A stretch of 64,000 bases of DNA. Origin: Streptacidiphilus sp. ASG 303 (GTDB lineage: Bacteria > Actinomycetota > Actinomycetes > Streptomycetales > Streptomycetaceae). Below the pieces are notes generated by a model. That model had not been told where the DNA came from. It made no database searches and saw nothing but the letters and a program-made list of their open reading frames with translations. Positions 60,297 through 64,000 of this stretch are shown piece after piece. The DNA is taken from contig NZ_JAJLRA010000001.1 of the NCBI RefSeq assembly GCF_020991365.1, positions 176,142-240,141 of the forward strand. The letters run 5' to 3'. A program made the translations under genes and the position numbers. How positions within the stretch are numbered: the first letter of the stretch is position 1; each line of letters begins with the position of its first letter.

Positions 60297-61468
60297 CCGG
60301 GGCGGGCGCACCCGGGCCCCGGCCGCGCGTCACGACGGGCCTGGAGGCCCTGGCGGAGGACGGCTTCCGGCTGCTGGAGGGACGCCGGGTGGGCCTGCTC
60401 ACCCACCCGGCGGCGGTCCTGCCGGACCTGCGCCACGGCCTGGACGCGCTGCTGGGGGCGGGCGTGGAGGTCGCCGCCGTGTTCGGCACCGAGCACGGCT
60501 TCCGCGGCACCGCCCAGGCCGGCGCCTCCGAGGACGACCGGACCGACCCGGCGACGGGACTGCGGGTGTACGACACCTACGAGCGGGGCGTGCCGGAGCT
60601 GGCCGCGATGCTCGCCGAGTCCGGGGCGGAGGTCCTGGTCGTCGACCTCCAGCACACCGGCGCCCGCTTCTACACCTACGAGTCGGCCCTCCACGACGCC
60701 CTCGCGGCCGCGGCGCTCGCCGGGGTGGCCGTGGTGGTGCCGGACCGGCCGAACCCGGTGGGCGGCCTGGCGGTGGCCGGGCCGGTCCTGGACCCCGCGC
60801 ACGCGTCCTTCGTGGGGCGCGCGGCGGTGCCGGTGCGGCACGGCATGACGATGGGCGAACTGGCGGGGCTCTTCTGCGCCCTGCTGGACGTCCCGCCCGC
60901 CGAGGTCGTCCCGATGCGCGGCTGGCGGCGGGCCGACCTCTTCCCCGCCACCGGCCTGCCGTGGGTGCCGCCCTCCCCCAACATGCCGACGCCCGCCACC
61001 GCCCTGGCCTACCCGGGTACCTGCCTGCTGGAGGGCACGGAGCTCTCCCTGGGGCGCGGCACCACGACCCCGTTCGAACTGTGCGGCGCGCCCTGGATCG
61101 ACGGCCGCCTGGCGCGGCGGATGAACGGGCGGGGGCTGCCGGGCGTCCGGTTCCGGGAGGCGTACTTCACCCCCGCCTCCGACACCCTGGCCGGCGAGCG
61201 GCTGTGCGGCGTCCAGCTGCACGTCACCGACCCGGCGGTCTTCGAGCCGGTCCGCACCGGGCTGGAGCTGCTCACCGCCGTCCGCGACCTGTGGCCGGAC
61301 CGGCTCGTCCTGCGGCCGCGCATGCTGGACCTGCTGTCCGGGAGCGGCCGGCTGCGCCTCGCCCTGGAGGCCGGGGCCTCCGCGGAGGAGGCCGCCGCCT
61401 CCTGGCAGCCGGAGCTGGAGGCCTTCGCCGCCGTCCGCGCCCGGCACCTGCTCTACCCCGCGGAGTGA
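60293..61468 (+). CDS. namZ: Exo-beta-N-acetylmuramidase NamZ (DUF1343, GH171)
   Basis: A 391-residue DUF1343 protein; Bacillus YbbC/NamZ of this family cleaves terminal MurNAc from the non-reducing end of peptidoglycan fragments. Hallmarks are GLLTHPAAVLPDLRHGLDALL, AVFGTEHGFRGTAQAG, LVVDLQHTGARFYTY, VPDRPNPVGG, PSPNMPTPATALAYPGTCLLEGTELSLGRGT and PFELCGAPW. No signal peptide: the GTG at 60293 is followed by a polar Gly/Pro stretch and then the domain, so it should be cytoplasmic. Together with NagZ it would split MurNAc-GlcNAc chains fully. Confidence 0.93.
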   Translation: MTGAGAPGPRPRVTTGLEALAEDGFRLLEGRRVGLLTHPAAVLPDLRHGLDALLGAGVEVAAVFGTEHGFRGTAQAGASEDDRTDPATGLRVYDTYERGVPELAAMLAESGAEVLVVDLQHTGARFYTYESALHDALAAAALAGVAVVVPDRPNPVGGLAVAGPVLDPAHASFVGRAAVPVRHGMTMGELAGLFCALLDVPPAEVVPMRGWRRADLFPATGLPWVPPSPNMPTPATALAYPGTCLLEGTELSLGRGTTTPFELCGAPWIDGRLARRMNGRGLPGVRFREAYFTPASDTLAGERLCGVQLHVTDPAVFEPVRTGLELLTAVRDLWPDRLVLRPRMLDLLSGSGRLRLALEAGASAEEAAASWQPELEAFAAVRARHLLYPAE

Positions 61469-61573
61469 CCCGCACCCCGCATCCTGGACCCGTACCGGTA
61501 CACCCCGCAGGACAGGCACACCCCGCACCCCGCACCGCGCCCCCGCCCCGCCACCGCACAGACCAGGAGCAGC

Positions 61574-63061
61574 ATGGACGGCACCTCCCGGCGCACCCCC
61601 GGCCACCCGGACGCCCCCGGCCGGCCGCAGGCCCCGGACCGCCCGCAGGCCCCCGGCCGCCCGCACGCCGCGGACCGCCCGCACGCCCCCGGCACACCGG
61701 CGGGCCCCGGCCGCGCGGCGCGGCGCGACCTGGCGGTCCGCGCCGCCGTCCGGGCCGGGCTGCTGGACCCGGACGACTCCCCGCTGGCCGCCTTCCTCGA
61801 CCTCGACGGCATCGCGGCGAGCGCCGCGGCGCTGCACGCCGCGTGGCCGGCGTCCGTGTCCGTGCGGCACGCCTTCGCGGCCAAGGCCAACAGCCTCGTC
61901 CCCGTCCTGCGCCTGATGCGCCGTCACGGCCTGGGCTGCGAGGTCGCCAGTCCGGGCGAACTGGCCCAGGCGCTGGCCGCCGGGTTCACGCCCGAGGAGC
62001 TGGTGCTGGACTCCCCCGCCAAGACCCGGCCGGAGCTGACGGCCGCGCTGGCGGCGGGCGTCGCCGTCAACATCGACAACTTCCAGGAGCTGGAGCGGGT
62101 CGACGCGGTGATGGCCGGTCCCGGCAGCCGCTCCCGGATCGGGCTGCGGATCAACCCGCAGGTCGGCCTGGGCTCGATCGCGGCGATGTCGACGGCGGGC
62201 AGCGAGTCGAAGTTCGGCTTCGCGCTGGACGACCCGGGCAACCGCGAGCGGATCGTCCGGGCGTTCCTGGAGCGGCCCTGGCTGCGCTGGCTGCACGTCC
62301 ACGTCGGCTCGCAGGGCTGCCCGCCGGAGCTGGCCGCCGCCGGGGTGGCCGCCGTCGTCGGCCTGGCCGAGGAGGTCGACCGGCGGTGCGGGGCCGACCG
62401 GGTCGAGGGCATCGACATCGGCGGCGGCCTGCCGGTGGACTTCACGGGCGACCGCGACGACCCGACCTTCGCCGACCAGGTGGCGGCGCTGCGCGCCGGC
62501 GCCCCCGGGCTCTTCGGCGGCCGGTACCGGGTGGTCACCGAGCCGGGCCGCTCGCTGCTGGCCAAGAACGGCTTCATGGCCTCCCGCGTGGAGTACACGA
62601 AGAGCGCGGGCGGCCGGGCCGTCGCCCTCACCCACGCGGGCGTGCAGGTCGCCGCCCGCACCGTCTTCCTGCCCGACTCCTGGCCGCTGCGGGTGCTGGC
62701 GTACGACGCCGACGGCGTCCCGCTGAAGGGCGGCGGTGCCGGCGGTGGCGTCGGTGGCGGCGGCCGGGAGACGGTGGCGCAGGACGTCGCCGGCCCGTGC
62801 TGCTTCGCGGGCGACCTGGTGGCCCGCGCCCGCGACCTGCCGCTGCTGGAACCCGGAGACCTGGTGGTGCTGCCCGACACCGGCGCCTACTACTTCTCCA
62901 CCCCGTTCCACTACAACAGCCTGCCCTCTCCCGCCGTCCACGGCTTCGAGGTGGACGACGGCGGCGAGGTCCGCTTCACCCTGCTGCACCGTCAGGAGAC
63001 CGTCGCCGACGTGGTCGCCCGCACCCTCGGCGAGGACGGGCCCCGCAACGGGCCCTCCTGA
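61574..63061 (+). CDS. Fold-III PLP enzyme (DAP/ornithine decarboxylase or racemase-like)
   Basis: A 495-residue PLP enzyme of the alanine-racemase/LysA fold. The PLP Lys lies in HAFAAKANSLVPVLRLM; HVHVGSQGC, GIDIGGGLPVDF and EPGRSLLAKNG are conserved. In the C-terminal domain the LysA motif CESGD is changed to CCFAGD, losing the substrate-binding Glu, so plain diaminopimelate decarboxylation is doubtful. A Pro/Arg/His repeat of about 45 residues (PQAPDRPQAPGRPHAADRPH) precedes the domain, encoded by 15-bp-like repeats. In this operon it may act on an amino acid freed from the stem peptide (inference). The ATG at 61574 follows CAGGAGC. Confidence 0.75.
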   Translation: MDGTSRRTPGHPDAPGRPQAPDRPQAPGRPHAADRPHAPGTPAGPGRAARRDLAVRAAVRAGLLDPDDSPLAAFLDLDGIAASAAALHAAWPASVSVRHAFAAKANSLVPVLRLMRRHGLGCEVASPGELAQALAAGFTPEELVLDSPAKTRPELTAALAAGVAVNIDNFQELERVDAVMAGPGSRSRIGLRINPQVGLGSIAAMSTAGSESKFGFALDDPGNRERIVRAFLERPWLRWLHVHVGSQGCPPELAAAGVAAVVGLAEEVDRRCGADRVEGIDIGGGLPVDFTGDRDDPTFADQVAALRAGAPGLFGGRYRVVTEPGRSLLAKNGFMASRVEYTKSAGGRAVALTHAGVQVAARTVFLPDSWPLRVLAYDADGVPLKGGGAGGGVGGGGRETVAQDVAGPCCFAGDLVARARDLPLLEPGDLVVLPDTGAYYFSTPFHYNSLPSPAVHGFEVDDGGEVRFTLLHRQETVADVVARTLGEDGPRNGPS

Positions 63062-63108
63062 CGAACCGCCAGCCCCAGCCCGGCCACCCGACCACGCAAG
63101 GACCGCCC

Positions 63109-64000
63109 ATGCCCGACCGCGCCTCCGACCCCGGCCTGCTCCGGCTGGCCGACGCCGTCCTCCAGCCCGGCTTCACCGGCACCACCGCCCCGGACTGGGT
63201 GCGCCGCCGGATCGCCGGCGGCCTCGGCTCCGTCCTGCTCTTCGCCCGCAACACCACCGGCCCGGCGCAGACCGCCGCCCTCACCGCCCAGCTGCGGGCC
63301 GAGAACCCCGACGTGATCGTCGCGGTGGACGAGGAGGGCGGCGACGTCACCCGGCTGGAGGCGGCCACCGGCTCCTCCTACCCCGGCAACCTGGCGCTGG
63401 GCACGATCGACGACGAGGAGCTGACCCGGGCCGTCGCCCGCTCGGTCGGCCGCGACCTGGCCGCCGCCGGGATCACCCTCGACTACGCCCCTGACGCCGA
63501 CGTCAACAGCAACCCCCGCAACCCGGTCATCGGGGTGCGCTCCTTCGGCGGCGACACCGCCCTGGTCGCCCGGCACACCGCCGCCTGGGTGCGGGGGCTG
63601 CACGAGGGCGGCGCGGCGGCCTGCGCCAAGCACTTCCCCGGCCACGGCGACACCTCCGTCGACTCCCACCACGGCCTGCCCGTCGTCGACGCGGGGTGGG
63701 AGGAGCTGGCCGAGGTCGCGCTGCCGCCGTTCCGGGCCGCGGTCGACGCCGGGGCGCGGGCGGTGATGACCGCGCACCTGCTGCTGCCCGCCCTCGACCC
63801 GGACCACCCGGCGACGGCCAGCCGGCGCGTCCTCACCGGGCTGCTCCGCGAGGAGCTGGGCTTCGACGGGCTGGTGGTGACCGACGCCGTGGAGATGGCC
63901 GCGGTCGCCGACCGGTACGGGGTGTCCGGCGCCGCGGTCCGCGCCCTGGCCGCCGGGGCGGACCTCGTCTGCGTGGGCAACCGGGGCGGGGACCGGGTCA
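63109..64000 (+). CDS. nagZ: Beta-N-acetylglucosaminidase NagZ (GH3), cut by window end
   Basis: The first 297 codons are present, open to the window edge. This GH3 enzyme splits GlcNAc from GlcNAc-MurNAc fragments. The signature KHFPGHGDTSVDSHHGLP is complete, with the catalytic His of the mobile loop. The nucleophile Asp is in LVVTDAVEMAAV. The N-terminus (LLRLADAVLQPGFTGTTAPDWVRRR) has no signal peptide, unlike the secreted, larger Bacillus NagZ; it seems cytoplasmic. The ATG follows AAGGA and lies 47 bases after the PLP enzyme gene. Confidence 0.94.
   Translation, partial: MPDRASDPGLLRLADAVLQPGFTGTTAPDWVRRRIAGGLGSVLLFARNTTGPAQTAALTAQLRAENPDVIVAVDEEGGDVTRLEAATGSSYPGNLALGTIDDEELTRAVARSVGRDLAAAGITLDYAPDADVNSNPRNPVIGVRSFGGDTALVARHTAAWVRGLHEGGAAACAKHFPGHGDTSVDSHHGLPVVDAGWEELAEVALPPFRAAVDAGARAVMTAHLLLPALDPDHPATASRRVLTGLLREELGFDGLVVTDAVEMAAVADRYGVSGAAVRALAAGADLVCVGNRGGDRV

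Overview
The window is GC-rich actinobacterial DNA (third codon positions almost all G or C, GGAGG-type ribosome sites, GTG and TTG starts, long antisense shadow frames). A cvn conservon, a GAF/PAS/SpoIIE phosphatase, a DUF2637 (SpdB-like) protein and a sugar ABC importer without its own ATPase all point to Streptomyces or a close relative. It reads as chromosomal. I saw no tRNA, rRNA, CRISPR array, prophage or secondary-metabolite cluster, and only one scrap of a transposase.

Layout. 0-5.2 kb: a DedA membrane protein, DUF1918, a DUF5685 protein with a very Cys-rich tail, a lipoprotein polysaccharide deacetylase, a coiled-coil hypothetical and an SRPBCC protein. 5.3-11.2 kb: a fermentative block, pflB-pflA-adhE, surprising in an aerobic lineage. 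11.5-15.3 kb: a conservon (cvnA-B-C-D plus a GAF protein). 16-19.3 kb: a secreted CHAP-like protein, a DMT exporter, DUF4236 and an aldo/keto reductase. 19.4-24.3 kb: a divergent signalling unit, HTH protein plus single-domain response regulator on one side and CHASE3-type histidine kinase plus SpoIIE phosphatase on the other. 24.5-25.6 kb: a YihY/BrkB membrane protein. 25.8-39.7 kb: a beta-1,3-glucan (laminarin/callose-type) utilisation locus with secreted GH64, GH81 and GH16 enzymes, a CUT1-type ABC importer, intracellular GH1 and a LacI repressor. Five copies of a GAGAGCGCTCTC-like operator tie it together. 39.8-42.5 kb: an M36-like metallopeptidase and a DUF2637 protein.

42.9-64 kb is dominated by peptidoglycan turnover and recycling: a BadF-type amino-sugar kinase, AnmK, a PBP4-type D,D-carboxypeptidase, an Opp-like ABC importer divergent from murQ, a MurR/RpiR regulator, an AmiE/YbbE-like serine hydrolase, a double-GNAT protein, NamZ (DUF1343), a fold-III PLP enzyme and NagZ (cut by the window end). 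The set resembles the Bacillus murQ-murR-murP-amiE-nagZ-namZ operon. Here, however, the hydrolases show no signal peptide and the PTS permease is replaced by an ABC importer. This suggests, by inference, that muropeptides are taken up intact and dismantled in the cytoplasm.

Two sequence-level themes recur. Short GC-rich tandem repeats (15-20 bp, once 63 bp) sit on the stop codons of at least seven genes. Perfect GC-rich hairpins mark many gene ends, especially between convergent genes.
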